Positions 24,898 to 34,236 of a stretch of DNA of 63,916 nt are shown in pieces. The stretch is from Solibacillus cecembensis (GTDB taxonomy: Bacteria > Bacillota > Bacilli > Bacillales_A > Planococcaceae). Position 1 is the first letter of the stretch. Each line of letters opens with the position of its first letter. Where the stretch lies: positions 818 through 64,733 of the forward strand of contig NZ_LMBZ01000020.1 in the NCBI RefSeq assembly GCF_001439635.1. The letters run 5' to 3'. The notes under the pieces are model-generated. The model was not told the DNA's origin, did no database searches, and worked only from the letters and a program-made list of their open reading frames with translations. The position numbers and the translations under genes are program-made.

Positions 24898-25836
24898 TTG
24901 CGATTTGAACAATTTTTATACATTACTGAAATAGCTAAAAACGGCTCAATTTCAGCAACTGCTGAACGTCTATATATCTCTTCACCAGGTATAAGTTTGG
25001 CGATTAGCAGCTTAGAGGAAGAGCTGGGAATGAAAATATTTGAACGTTCAAGAACTGGATTAATTCCCACTGAAACTGGAAAAAGGCTAATAATAAAAGC
25101 ACAGGAAATTTTAAATTGTGTAGAGGAATTAAAACAGGAGGCAAAAAGTGATTCTTCTCAAGTTACAGGTTATATTACAATATCAACTAACCCTGCCATG
25201 AATAGAAGTATTATTCCTAAAACAGTAGCGGAACTTAAAATAAAATTCCCTGGGATAAGCCTTGAAATTAAAGAATCGACTACTTCTCAAGCTCGGAAAG
25301 ATGTTTTGAATGGTGATTCAGATATCGGTTTAATTTGTAATCCTTCAACACTACTCGAAGAAAATCAACTTATTAGTAAAACACATATTATAGATAGTAA
25401 AATGTTGATTTGTTTTAATAAAGATTCGGAATTGGCAAAAAAAGATTCTCTTTCCTTAGAAGATCTACACCAACATCCGTTAATTGCCACTATAAATAAT
25501 TATGATAGAAAGAAACTTTTTCCTCTCGTATTCGGAGAAAATAGTAAGCTTATGCTAAACGTTCAGGTTCAATCACAAAATATCGAAACAAGAAAGCATT
25601 TTATTGCTCAAGGATTGGCAATGGGATTTGAATGCTTATTAACAATTAATTCTGACTATTTTTATCAACGCGAAGACATTATTGTAAAACCTGTACTAGG
25701 GATGAACCCAAACTTTTCTTATTATGGCATTCATCTAAAAAGTAAGTTCTTTTCAGATGCAAGTAAAGCATTTTTAAAAGAGCTCCAACTTCAAGCCAAT
25801 TATTTAATGAATCATTTGCATCAGCCCAGCATCTAA
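24898..25836 (+). CDS. LysR-family regulator 1 of the catabolic island
   Basis: 312 residues. The N-terminal winged HTH (residues 1-60, SISATAERLYISSPGISLAI) is followed by a two-lobed effector domain. Read rightward, opposite to the genes it likely controls. TTG start, aligned with the ATG start of its paralogue at 35838; GGGGGTGGAG lies just upstream. The HTH recognition region SPGISLAIS is identical in both regulators, so both may recognise the same promoter element, while their effector domains differ. Confidence 0.88.
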   Translation: MRFEQFLYITEIAKNGSISATAERLYISSPGISLAISSLEEELGMKIFERSRTGLIPTETGKRLIIKAQEILNCVEELKQEAKSDSSQVTGYITISTNPAMNRSIIPKTVAELKIKFPGISLEIKESTTSQARKDVLNGDSDIGLICNPSTLLEENQLISKTHIIDSKMLICFNKDSELAKKDSLSLEDLHQHPLIATINNYDRKKLFPLVFGENSKLMLNVQVQSQNIETRKHFIAQGLAMGFECLLTINSDYFYQREDIIVKPVLGMNPNFSYYGIHLKSKFFSDASKAFLKELQLQANYLMNHLHQPSI

Positions 25837-25853
25837 TAAACTGAAGATATAAA

Positions 25854-25888
25854 GACGACTCCGGCTGTAAACCGAAGTCATCTCATCA
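25854..25888 (-). terminator. Terminator of the thiolase-MaoC unit, between convergent genes
   Basis: GACGACTCCGG (25854-25864) with CCGAAGTCATC (25872-25882). The two non-canonical positions are G-U wobbles only in minus-strand RNA, and the minus strand continues CTTTATAT. Confidence 0.6.
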
Positions 25889-25974
25889 TTACCTAATAAC
25901 GGTATTTCTCTATTTAAGAGCAGTTCAAAGTTTATTGAATTGCTTTTTTGTGTTTAATTAACTAAACTACTAGA

Positions 25975-26289
25975 TCATTCATCGATAAATTGTATACTGT
26001 TTATTGATGAATAATCTCCATGAATTAACTTGACCATTTTATCCCACTTTTTTATGGGACACATACAGATTTTGTCGTTCGTTATATTTTTCAATTCCAT
26101 AAAAACGTCCATACCACACCCTAAAACTCTGTAACCAATTACCTCTAAGGGCTGACCTAAATGTCCTGCAAGCCCGTCTACTAAAGAAACTAATTCAGAA
26201 CTGATCGAAGGGACGAAACTACGCACAAAATGTTTGTGCTCTTCAAGTACGTTCGGATATTTTTCTTTAACAAAATCCTCTAAGGTCAT
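25975..26289 (-). CDS. Unknown 104-residue protein of the hydratase module
   Basis: Not recognised. Soluble, with a helical first half (FVKEKYPNVLEEHKHFVRSF) and a C-terminal part with three Cys (VLGCGMDVFM, KICMCPIKK) that might bind metal. Starts only five bases after the MaoC gene and ends the unit, so it is co-expressed with the split hydratase and the thiolase. In actinobacterial steroid clusters a DUF35 protein holds a similar position, but the Cys spacing here does not match DUF35. Confidence 0.6.
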   Translation of the reverse strand: MTLEDFVKEKYPNVLEEHKHFVRSFVPSISSELVSLVDGLAGHLGQPLEVIGYRVLGCGMDVFMELKNITNDKICMCPIKKWDKMVKLIHGDYSSINSIQFIDE

Positions 26290-26294
26290 GAATT

Positions 26295-26702
26295 TTAGTT
26301 TTTTGAAGGTATAGTAGCTTCAAAAGTTCCTGCCACTTTTACTTCACCTTCACTATTCTTTGCAAATACTTCTGCAAGAACAGTATTGTCGCCCTTTTTC
26401 TCCAGCACTTTCCCTACAATATGAATTGTTTCGCCAGGAAACGTCATTTTGCTAAATCGTACGGATATTTTATTGATATTTTTTCTAGAAACCCATGAAG
26501 TAACTCCGTGAGTTAACATCCCCATAACTAACATGCCATGCGCAATAATTTTCATGCCAGCTTTCTCCGCAACCTCCTCAACTAAATGAAGTGGGTGAAA
26601 ATCACCTGAAGCACCTGCAAATCGTACTAATTGAACGCGAGTAACAGGATCTTTCACTAATATTGGAAACTCATATCCTTCTTGAATATCTTCATAAAAC
26701 AT
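26295..26702 (-). CDS. MaoC-like hydratase, catalytic half
   Basis: 135-residue hot-dog protein. The hydratase motif is GASGDFHPLH (residues 31-39-40), with D34 and H39 as the catalytic pair that adds water to an enoyl-CoA. A single hot-dog domain must dimerise; the natural partner is the neighbouring 26736 gene, which lacks the His. AAAGGAG lies nine bases before the ATG. Confidence 0.82.
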   Translation of the reverse strand: MFYEDIQEGYEFPILVKDPVTRVQLVRFAGASGDFHPLHLVEEVAEKAGMKIIAHGMLVMGMLTHGVTSWVSRKNINKISVRFSKMTFPGETIHIVGKVLEKKGDNTVLAEVFAKNSEGEVKVAGTFEATIPSKN

Positions 26703-26735
26703 TTTTCATTGCTCCTTTCTTCTCTAATAATGATT

Positions 26736-27221
26736 TTATAATCGATGGACGATTGTATTTCTTGATATAGCCACTAATTCATCATGTTGATTTCTATATC
26801 GATTTTCCGAAGTAACAAGTTCCATTACTCCAGAACCTCCTGTTTTTGTTACTACATCCACAACTTTACTTGTTACAAAAAGTACATCTCCTGCTACAAT
26901 ATCCCCGAGATATTCGTATTCCTGTTGTCCATGTAATACTCGTAAAAGGTTTAATTTCAGCTTTGCCATTTTATCTGTCGTACCTAATCCGCCCCATAAA
27001 TCTACTACTTGGAAAAACGTAGGTGGAATCGGAATCCCTTTATACCCTTCTTTTTTCGCCTCTTCCAAGCTATAGTAAATAGGGTTATCATCACCAATAG
27101 CGAGAGCTAATTCTCGAATTTTTCCTTGTTCAACTGCCAACGTATATGGATCAAATTCCATTCCGATTAAATCTACTGCATTGGACGGTTTCATTCCAAT
27201 TGAATTTACTGACTTAGTCAT
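26736..27221 (-). CDS. FAS1-like/MaoC dehydratase, non-catalytic half
   Basis: 161-residue hot-dog protein with the N-terminal dehydratase pattern IGMEFDPYTLAVEQGKIREL and AIGDDNPIYY. At the motif position of the catalytic His it has Tyr (D-N-P-I-Y), while the overhanging segment GIPIPPTF of this family is kept. It should form a heterodimer with the 26295 product, supplying the substrate pocket, as ChsH1-ChsH2 does in steroid degraders. The second ATG (27221) fits GAGG spacing better than the first. Confidence 0.8.
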   Translation of the reverse strand: MTKSVNSIGMKPSNAVDLIGMEFDPYTLAVEQGKIRELALAIGDDNPIYYSLEEAKKEGYKGIPIPPTFFQVVDLWGGLGTTDKMAKLKLNLLRVLHGQQEYEYLGDIVAGDVLFVTSKVVDVVTKTGGSGVMELVTSENRYRNQHDELVAISRNTIVHRL

Positions 27222-27284
27222 TTTCATTCACCTCTTTAAATTAATAAAAATCACTTCAAAAAATTTGAACTTTCTTGCGTACTA

Positions 27285-28100
27285 TTAAGTGATAGAACCA
27301 CCATTTACACCAAGTACTTGACCATTAACATAGTTAGATAATGGAGAAGCAAGGAATAGAATACTTGCTGCAGCTTCTTCCGCCTTGCCAATTCGTTTTT
27401 GAGGAATTTTTGCGATTAACTTATCGCGAACCTTTTCAGGAATTCCAACAATTTCCCCATCAATGACCGTTCCTTCTTCTTTTGGACGTGTCAGACGTGT
27501 ATCAATGAAACCAAATGCTACTGCGTTCGTATTAATATTAAATTGTCCCCACTCTTGTGCAACCACTTTTGAAAGACCGATGACACCAGCTTTCGCAGAA
27601 GAATAGTTAGCTTGTCCCATATTTCCTCTAGTGCCTGAACCAGAGGATACGTTAATAATTTTACGATGATGGGCGATTCCTTCCTCGATTTCTTGCTTCG
27701 CGACATCACGCATGTAAGGTGATGCTGCTCGAATGAGACGGAAAGGTGCGACTAAATGAATGTCCAATATTTCTTGAAACTGCGTATCAGTCATTTTATG
27801 AATTAAACCGTCTAGGCAATAACCGGCATTATTCACCAAAATATCTAGTTTACCAAAAGCAGTTATAGTAGCATCCACTATTTGCGTTGGAAATTCTGGA
27901 TCCAAAAGGTTTCCACAAATTGCAGCCGCATCGCTACCCAATTCTCTAATTTCTGCAACCGTTTCAGCTGCAAGTTTTTCATCTAAATCAGCAACCATAA
28001 CATTTGCACCATGTTCTGCAAACAATAGGGCTGTCGCTTTTCCAATTCCAGATCCTGATCCAGTAATAATTGCTACTTGATTTTCTAATAGTTTAACCAT
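27285..28100 (-). CDS. Short-chain dehydrogenase of the hydratase module
   Basis: 271 residues. Cofactor motif TGSGSGIGK (residues 13-21), NNAG, catalytic Ser in INVSSGSG and Tyr/Lys in YSSAKAG. VADLD after strand 2 indicates NAD preference. An insertion around residue 130-145 and an extended tail loop (RPKEEGTVIDGEIVGIP) resemble the HSD17B4-type 3-hydroxyacyl-CoA dehydrogenases. It would oxidise the product of the MaoC pair for the thiolase next to it. Confidence 0.82.
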   Translation of the reverse strand: MVKLLENQVAIITGSGSGIGKATALLFAEHGANVMVADLDEKLAAETVAEIRELGSDAAAICGNLLDPEFPTQIVDATITAFGKLDILVNNAGYCLDGLIHKMTDTQFQEILDIHLVAPFRLIRAASPYMRDVAKQEIEEGIAHHRKIINVSSGSGTRGNMGQANYSSAKAGVIGLSKVVAQEWGQFNINTNAVAFGFIDTRLTRPKEEGTVIDGEIVGIPEKVRDKLIAKIPQKRIGKAEEAAASILFLASPLSNYVNGQVLGVNGGSIT

Positions 28101-28160
28101 TAAAATCTCCCTCTCTTTGTCCTTATATTTTTATCAAATAATTTTTTAAAATAGTAAGTT

Positions 28161-29342
28161 CTATTTACTCAAGCGATACATTGTAACGATGCAAGCACCA
28201 CCAAGACCTAAGTTGTGTTGAAGAGCGATTTTTGCGTTTTCAACTTGACGTTTTTGAGCTTGACCACGAAGTTGCCACACAAGTTCAGTACATTGTGCTA
28301 ACCCTGTTGCTCCAATTGGATGGCCTTTTGACATGAGTCCACCTGATGGATTAACTACCACTTTTCCACCGTATGTGTTGTCACCGTCATTAATAAATTT
28401 CTCTGCGCCGCCTTCTTCACAAAGGCCAAGTCCTTCATATGTGATGACCTCATTTGGCGTGAAACAGTCATGCAATTCAATCACATCAACCTCTTCTGGA
28501 CCAATACCTGATGCTTCATAAACTTGATTAGCCGCACGAAGGGTCATGTCTGCACCAGCTAAATTGATGAGATTGTCCTTCGATGCATGCGTATCTGTCG
28601 TAAGCGCTTGAGCTACAATTTCTACTGATTCGGTAATCCCATGTTTTTTGGCAAATGCTTCACTACATACGATAGCTGCAGCAGCTCCGCAAGTAGGCGG
28701 ACAAGCCATTAAGCGTGTCATATTCGGCATAAGTGTCGGAGAACTTAACACTTCTTCAATTGTTAGTGGTTTATTAAAAACTGAATAGGGATTATTCGTT
28801 GCATGATTCCTTGTTTTTACTGCTACTTTTGCAAAAATGTCAGGATTGGCTCCATACTTTTCTAAATACTCATTGCCTGCCGCTCCAAATAGCTTGATTG
28901 CTCTAGGTGCTTCTGGAGCATCTGGCCAAAGCTCTTTCAAGCGTTCATCTACCCACCCAAGTGGTGGCGTTCGGTCATTCCAGTGAGATTTAAGCGCACC
29001 AGGACGCATTTCTTCAAATCCAAATGCTAGTACACAATCGACTGCACCTGACTCTACCGCTTGTCTTGCTAAATACAAAGCAGTGGAACCAGAGCCACAG
29101 TTGTTATTGACATTAATTACGGGAATACCTGTCATTCCAATCTCGTATAAAGCCCTTTGACCACAAGTACTATCACCATAAACATAACTTGCATATGCTT
29201 GCTGGATATCAGAATATTCAATTCCTGCGTCTTCCAAAGCTCCTAATACAGCTCTTGACGCCATAACTTCATAAGGTTCGTTTTTACCAGGTTTTGTAAA
29301 AGGTATCATATTTACGCCAATTACTTTTGCTTTTTCCCCCAA
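28161..29342 (-). CDS. SCP-x-type thiolase / lipid-transfer protein
   Basis: 393 residues. Nucleophile C82 in VNNNCGSGSTALY; HDCF and SKGHPIGATG motifs are present, and the usual C-terminal CxG is GLGGA, as in sterol-carrier-protein-x thiolases. Members cleave branched or bulky 3-oxoacyl-CoAs, and the related Ltp2 proteins are retro-aldolases. TTG start at 29342 with AAGGAG eight bases upstream; a longer frame to 29405 would run into the promoter element. First gene of the unit after element copy 3. Confidence 0.85.
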   Translation of the reverse strand: MGEKAKVIGVNMIPFTKPGKNEPYEVMASRAVLGALEDAGIEYSDIQQAYASYVYGDSTCGQRALYEIGMTGIPVINVNNNCGSGSTALYLARQAVESGAVDCVLAFGFEEMRPGALKSHWNDRTPPLGWVDERLKELWPDAPEAPRAIKLFGAAGNEYLEKYGANPDIFAKVAVKTRNHATNNPYSVFNKPLTIEEVLSSPTLMPNMTRLMACPPTCGAAAAIVCSEAFAKKHGITESVEIVAQALTTDTHASKDNLINLAGADMTLRAANQVYEASGIGPEEVDVIELHDCFTPNEVITYEGLGLCEEGGAEKFINDGDNTYGGKVVVNPSGGLMSKGHPIGATGLAQCTELVWQLRGQAQKRQVENAKIALQHNLGLGGACIVTMYRLSK

Positions 29343-29410
29343 AATGCCCACTCCTTTTTTATGAATATTCGGAATATTAAATCCCCTTACATTTATATTA
29401 ATCACTTGTT

Positions 29411-29460
29411 CTTGTAGTTTAAAGTTGTCATTTCAAATGGTATGTTAAGTAAATAGTAAT
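29411..29460 (-). promoter_or_regulatory. Island promoter element, copy 3
   Basis: Core CAAATGGTATGTTAAGTAAA (29434-29453), preceded by TAGTTTAAAGTTGTCATTT, which matches copy 1 almost base for base. About 95 bases upstream of the thiolase start. Confidence 0.7.
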
Positions 29461-29517
29461 CTAGTAGAAAACCGTATTCATTAGGCTAGATTGTTGAAGC
29501 ACCAACCTTAATGGTTA

Positions 29518-31116
29518 TTAAACTTTCTTTAGCTGTTGATTATATTCTTCAAGCAAGGTACGCCGTAAAATTTTTCCCACCGTTGTTTTAGGTAGTTGTT
29601 CTCTAAATTCTACCTGTCTAGGTACTTTGTATTTAGCTAACCTTTCCCGACACCAATTAATAATCTCTTCTTCTGTTAAAGTGTGATTTTCCTTTAATAC
29701 GACAGCTGCTCTGACCGTTTCTCCCCTATATACATCAGGAATCCCAAAGACACATACTTCGGCAATTGCTGGGTGTGCATACAATACCTCATCAATCTCC
29801 TTTGGATAAATATTGTATCCCCCGGCAATAATCATTTCTTTTTTTCTTCCTACAATATATAAAAATCCATCTTCGTCTACCACGCCAATGTCGCCAGTGT
29901 GTAACCAGCCATCACGTATAGTACGAGCTGTCTCCTCTGGATTTTTCCAATAACCTTTCATATTCTGTGGACTTTTTAATAAAATTTCACCAGATTCACC
30001 AACAGGCATTTCTTCTTCACCTGTTTCAACATCTACAATTTTTAAATCCATGTTTGGAACTGGTAATCCAACACTCCCCAATTTTCTGTTACCTTTCATA
30101 AATGTCCGAACCGCAACAGAGTTTGATTCTGTTAAACCATATGCTTCGCAAATACGTATGCCGGTTTTTTGTTCAAATGCTTCCTGTACCTCCAAAGGGA
30201 TAGGTGCACTTCCTGACCTACAAACTTTCAATGAACTTAAGTCATCATCTTTAAAATTTGGATGATTTAATAACGCTATATAAGCACTCGGTGGAATCGA
30301 AAGATAGGTTGGCCGATATTTTCTAATTGTATGAAGTGCATCTTCTACTCGAAAATGTTTAATTGGAATATAAATGGCAGCATGATAAATGGCATTAATC
30401 AGCATTTGCATGCCCGCTCCATGAAACATTGGAAATACGCCTAAATAACGTTCATTGGAGCGCTCAAGTACGCCCTGATCTGTAACACATGTATGGAAAA
30501 ACGAAGCAACAATATTAAAATGGGTACTCATAACACCTTTTGGAATACCAGTCGTTCCCCCTGTATAACAAAGAGCAGCTAAATCTTCTCTGCTATTGAT
30601 TTGTATTACTGGGAGTTCACTATTTTCTTCCTCAATCAAATCGTATAAGCTGAGATATTCAGTGGAATTAATATCTGAAGTAATAATGGATAGCTTGCTA
30701 CTATATCCAATATCCTCTAATTTTGAAATTTGATTGTATTCACAAATTAACCACTTTGGTTCGGCATCCCTCAAAATAATCGTTAATTCATGTTGTTGAT
30801 ACATCGGATTCAATTGGACGACTATCCCACCCAATCGAAGTATCCCAAAATAAGCAATTATATATTCTTTACAATTGAACAACATGACGCCTACTCTATC
30901 ACCCTTCTTAAATCCACGGTGATGTAATGCAGCCGCAAACTTATCAACTTTGCGATTTAATTCTGTATAAGTGACTTCTTCACCTTGGTCAATAATGGCT
31001 AGATTATTAGGGAAATCTTGTGTAGCTCGTTCTAAAAAATGGTAGATGGAACAAGAAGGTATGTTTAATTCAAAAGGAATTGATTCTGGATAATTGACTT
31101 GCCATGGTCTTTTCAT
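29518..31116 (-). CDS. AMP-forming acyl-CoA ligase 1
   Basis: 532 residues of the ANL superfamily, activating a carboxylate to its CoA ester with ATP. The P-loop-like motif is YTGGTTGIPKGV, followed by AYGLTES, GWLHTGDIG and the hinge with the C-terminal lysine GRKKEMI and PKTTVGKILRR. Start at 31116 with AAGGAG eight bases upstream. It resembles long-chain or cyclohexane-carboxylate-type ligases. It is downstream of the thioesterase and ligase 2 in one transcript. Confidence 0.85.
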   Translation of the reverse strand: MKRPWQVNYPESIPFELNIPSCSIYHFLERATQDFPNNLAIIDQGEEVTYTELNRKVDKFAAALHHRGFKKGDRVGVMLFNCKEYIIAYFGILRLGGIVVQLNPMYQQHELTIILRDAEPKWLICEYNQISKLEDIGYSSKLSIITSDINSTEYLSLYDLIEEENSELPVIQINSREDLAALCYTGGTTGIPKGVMSTHFNIVASFFHTCVTDQGVLERSNERYLGVFPMFHGAGMQMLINAIYHAAIYIPIKHFRVEDALHTIRKYRPTYLSIPPSAYIALLNHPNFKDDDLSSLKVCRSGSAPIPLEVQEAFEQKTGIRICEAYGLTESNSVAVRTFMKGNRKLGSVGLPVPNMDLKIVDVETGEEEMPVGESGEILLKSPQNMKGYWKNPEETARTIRDGWLHTGDIGVVDEDGFLYIVGRKKEMIIAGGYNIYPKEIDEVLYAHPAIAEVCVFGIPDVYRGETVRAAVVLKENHTLTEEEIINWCRERLAKYKVPRQVEFREQLPKTTVGKILRRTLLEEYNQQLKKV

Positions 31117-31175
31117 ATGATTAACTCCTTTCAATAACATTTAACTCCACTTCAAACAAATAAAAGTCCAAGTGT

Positions 31176-31688
31176 TTACTCCCAAAGTTTCTTTATACTT
31201 ACTTTCTCAGCTAACTCCCTGCTATGAAAACGTCTAATTTCCCTTTGCTTTTTTCGTCCTTCAGCTGTTTCATATAAGAATATCTCTTCTTCACTCTCAG
31301 GAATAATCCGTGGTACAGTTGATCTAACACCATTTTCTTTAATTGTTACAAAAGTCAAAAAAGCGGTGGCTGCCATATTTCGATTTGACAACAAAACATT
31401 TTCAGAAATAATCTTCACAAACACTTCTATTGAACTGTTCCCAACCCATGTAACATATGCCTCCAGACAAACTGTATCCCCTTTTTGTATCGGTGCTAAA
31501 AAATCAATTGAATCTGTGGAAGCCGTTACTAATTTTTTCCGTGAATGTCGAGCGGCAGAAATTCCTGCAATCATATCAATCATCTTCATTAGTTGCCCGC
31601 CAAATAATGTATCGTGATTATTTAAATCATTCGGTAAGACAACATTCGTTTGAACAACATAGGATTCTTTACACGTTTTTGATTGCAT
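31176..31688 (-). CDS. Acyl-CoA thioesterase (YkhA/BACH-type hot-dog)
   Basis: 170 residues. Contains the family block NHDTLFGGQLMKMIDMIAGI and ARHSRKKLVTASTDSIDFLA. Hydrolyses acyl-CoA to acid and CoA. In this operon it probably relieves CoA trapping by dead-end acyl-CoAs rather than acting in the main pathway. Start at the ATG 31688, AAGGTGGAG six bases upstream. Confidence 0.85.
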   Translation of the reverse strand: MQSKTCKESYVVQTNVVLPNDLNNHDTLFGGQLMKMIDMIAGISAARHSRKKLVTASTDSIDFLAPIQKGDTVCLEAYVTWVGNSSIEVFVKIISENVLLSNRNMAATAFLTFVTIKENGVRSTVPRIIPESEEEIFLYETAEGRKKQREIRRFHSRELAEKVSIKKLWE

Positions 31689-31749
31689 ATGATTCTCCAC
31701 CTTGGAATTAAATTTAACTTCACTAATTTCTGAATATTCAGACTTAAAA

Positions 31750-33285
31750 CTATAAATTTATAAGGTTTACAGAGTCTTTATTCAAATAATTATCTCGTAA
31801 TTTATATTTTAGAGTCTTTCCAGTAGCGTTTTTCGGTAACTCATCTGCAATAAATATTTTACGGGGAATTTTGTACCCAGCAAGATTATCGCGGCAAAAA
31901 TCAATTAACTTCTCAGTATCAATTGAGCTCCCAGGTTTAGGGACAATAATAGCTGTAACTGTTTCGCCCCATTTTTCATCTGGAAGTCCAATAACAGCTG
32001 CTTCTAATACCCCTTCAAACGAATATAAGACGTCTTCAACTTCAACTGAATAAACATTAGCCCCTCCAGAAATAACCATATCCTTTTTGCGATCAACAAG
32101 CGTTATAAATCGATCACTATCAATCGTACACATATCCCCTGTGTACAGCCAACCATCACGAATTGCATCAGCTGTTGCTTCCGGATTTTTATAATAACCT
32201 TTCATAACCATCTCGCCTCGAAGAAGTAACTCTCCAACCTTTCCAGGTGCAATATCATTCCCAAGCTTGTCAACTACCCTAGCTTCTATTAAAAATCTTG
32301 CTTTTCCACTAGCGCCGAATTTATCCTTATGATCCTCTGGATATAGTGCTATCCCACCAGGTCCACCTTCTGTTAATCCATATCGGTTAACAAACTGAGC
32401 TGTATTAAAACGCTTCATACATTTCCTTAGTAGCTCAGATGGCATCGATGAACCACCATAGGCTACGGTTTTTAGAGAAGTTAAATCATATTGTTCCATA
32501 TTAGGAACTTGAAGAATCATATTGTACATTGTGGGAACTGCAAGGATATAATCTATTTTGTAACTTTCAATTGCTTTTAAAACTTCAACAGGATTGAAGT
32601 TTTGTTGAATCACAATCGTTTGACCAATGAAAATATGTTTATATAAGGCACTGAATCCTGCTCCATGATAAAACGGCATAAAGTGTATTATGCGATATTC
32701 TGGATTTTCACCTTTTAAACCTAAACTATTTAGAATATACATAACAGATCCATAATGATCGAATAAAGCTCCTTTTGGTTTTCCAGTTGTCCCAGAAGTG
32801 TACAAGATGTGAGAATAATCCTGTTGTTCCACTACAATATCAGGATCACTTTTATTTTCCACTAGTACAACATCTAAAGACAAATGACCATTCACTGTTG
32901 CTTGATGAATAGCGATACAATGTACTACTTTACTAGACCGTGCTTGTTCAATTAAATCTTCAAATTCATCATCATAAAAGATTAACGTTGCGTCAGAATG
33001 ATCGACAATATATGCAATTTCTCCTATCGTTAAACGCACATTTATCGGAACAACTACTGCCCCAATTTTTAATGCGGCGAACAAAGCAATTGGGACATAT
33101 TCAGAGTTTTTCATTAGTAAGCAGATTTTGTCACCTTTTTTTATTCCTAATGAAATTAATCCATGAGCTAATCGATTTACTATTTGGTTTAATTGTTCGT
33201 ATGTGTACGTTTTATCTTGGAAATAAATTGCAACCTGATCTGGTATAATTCTTGCATTTCTACCAAGAGCACTCCCTATATTCAT
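31750..33285 (-). CDS. AMP-forming acyl-CoA ligase 2
   Basis: 511 residues, ANL superfamily. Motifs: YTSGTTGKPKGAL, NRYGLTEGGPGG, GWLYTGDM, DRKKDMVISGG, and PKNATGKTLKYKLR with the catalytic Lys. It is only distantly related to ligase 1, so the two probably activate different acids: the entry substrate and a chain-shortened intermediate. Confidence 0.86.
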   Translation of the reverse strand: MNIGSALGRNARIIPDQVAIYFQDKTYTYEQLNQIVNRLAHGLISLGIKKGDKICLLMKNSEYVPIALFAALKIGAVVVPINVRLTIGEIAYIVDHSDATLIFYDDEFEDLIEQARSSKVVHCIAIHQATVNGHLSLDVVLVENKSDPDIVVEQQDYSHILYTSGTTGKPKGALFDHYGSVMYILNSLGLKGENPEYRIIHFMPFYHGAGFSALYKHIFIGQTIVIQQNFNPVEVLKAIESYKIDYILAVPTMYNMILQVPNMEQYDLTSLKTVAYGGSSMPSELLRKCMKRFNTAQFVNRYGLTEGGPGGIALYPEDHKDKFGASGKARFLIEARVVDKLGNDIAPGKVGELLLRGEMVMKGYYKNPEATADAIRDGWLYTGDMCTIDSDRFITLVDRKKDMVISGGANVYSVEVEDVLYSFEGVLEAAVIGLPDEKWGETVTAIIVPKPGSSIDTEKLIDFCRDNLAGYKIPRKIFIADELPKNATGKTLKYKLRDNYLNKDSVNLINL

Positions 33286-33338
33286 AATTAAAACCTCTCA
33301 ATCCGAATATTTAATTGTACTTAATAATGGAAAATGAA

Positions 33339-34145
33339 TTATTTACCTTTAAATTCAGGTGAACGTTTCTCTATAAATGCTGATACACCTTCTTTAAAAT
33401 CTTCTGTTTGGAAGCAGGCTCCTTGTCCAAAAGCTTCTAATTCCAAGAATTCTTCTAAACTCATATTTTCACTTTGATTAACTAACTGTTTTATCATTCC
33501 TATCGTTAAACTAGGACCAGCTGAAATTCTGTTTGCGACCTCGTAGGCGCGATTTAATAAATCTTCGTCATTGACTACTTCATTAATCAATCCCATTTGG
33601 TGGGCTTTTTCAGCTGTAATACGATCACCCAATATCATTAGCTCTTTTGCACGATGAGGTCCTACTATTTTTGTTAAAAAATGAATTGCCCCCATATCCG
33701 GAAGTGCACCTACTTTAACAAAACTTTGTATAAAGGAAGCAGAACGAGCGGCTATAACCATATCGCATGTTAAAGCTAAACTAGAACCAGCTCCTGCAGC
33801 AACACCATTCACTGCCGCTATGATAGGCTTTTCTAAATTCCTCATCTTGAAAAGAAGTTTATGAAAACCTTGCATTCTTTTTTGAGTAGCAAAAAAATTA
33901 GCTGTATCTCTCTTTGCCTTTAAATTTCCACCAGCACTAAATACTCTGTCTGCTCCGGTTAAAATGACTGCTTTTACTTGATCATCATCTTGAACTTTAT
34001 CTAAAGTAGCCATTAAACCATCGAAAATGTCATGTATTGGATTCCGAATATCAGGTCTATTCATTGTTATTAAGCACACATTATTTTTGATAATCGTCAC
34101 TGTATTACTATCGCTATTTGCAACATTGGACATATTCATACTCAA
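33339..34145 (-). CDS. Enoyl-CoA hydratase/isomerase-fold protein (PaaG-like)
   Basis: 268-residue crotonase-fold protein. The oxyanion-hole motifs are kept (FSAGGNLKAK and NGVAAGAGSSLAL). Both hydratase glutamates are missing: Ser122 is at the Glu144 position and the Glu164 position has no Glu. Asp150 in GALPDMGA matches the Asp used by PaaG-type isomerases. It is therefore more likely an isomerase or other crotonase than a hydratase, leaving hydration to the MaoC pair. The exact start among several clustered candidates is uncertain. Confidence 0.82.
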   Translation of the reverse strand: MSMNMSNVANSDSNTVTIIKNNVCLITMNRPDIRNPIHDIFDGLMATLDKVQDDDQVKAVILTGADRVFSAGGNLKAKRDTANFFATQKRMQGFHKLLFKMRNLEKPIIAAVNGVAAGAGSSLALTCDMVIAARSASFIQSFVKVGALPDMGAIHFLTKIVGPHRAKELMILGDRITAEKAHQMGLINEVVNDEDLLNRAYEVANRISAGPSLTIGMIKQLVNQSENMSLEEFLELEAFGQGACFQTEDFKEGVSAFIEKRSPEFKGK

Positions 34146-34236
34146 ACAATCACCCCGTTTGTAATTAGTAACTCGATTACCTTACACTTCATAATTTCAT
34201 TTTCATTTATTCATACGTAGCCTTGAAATAATTATT

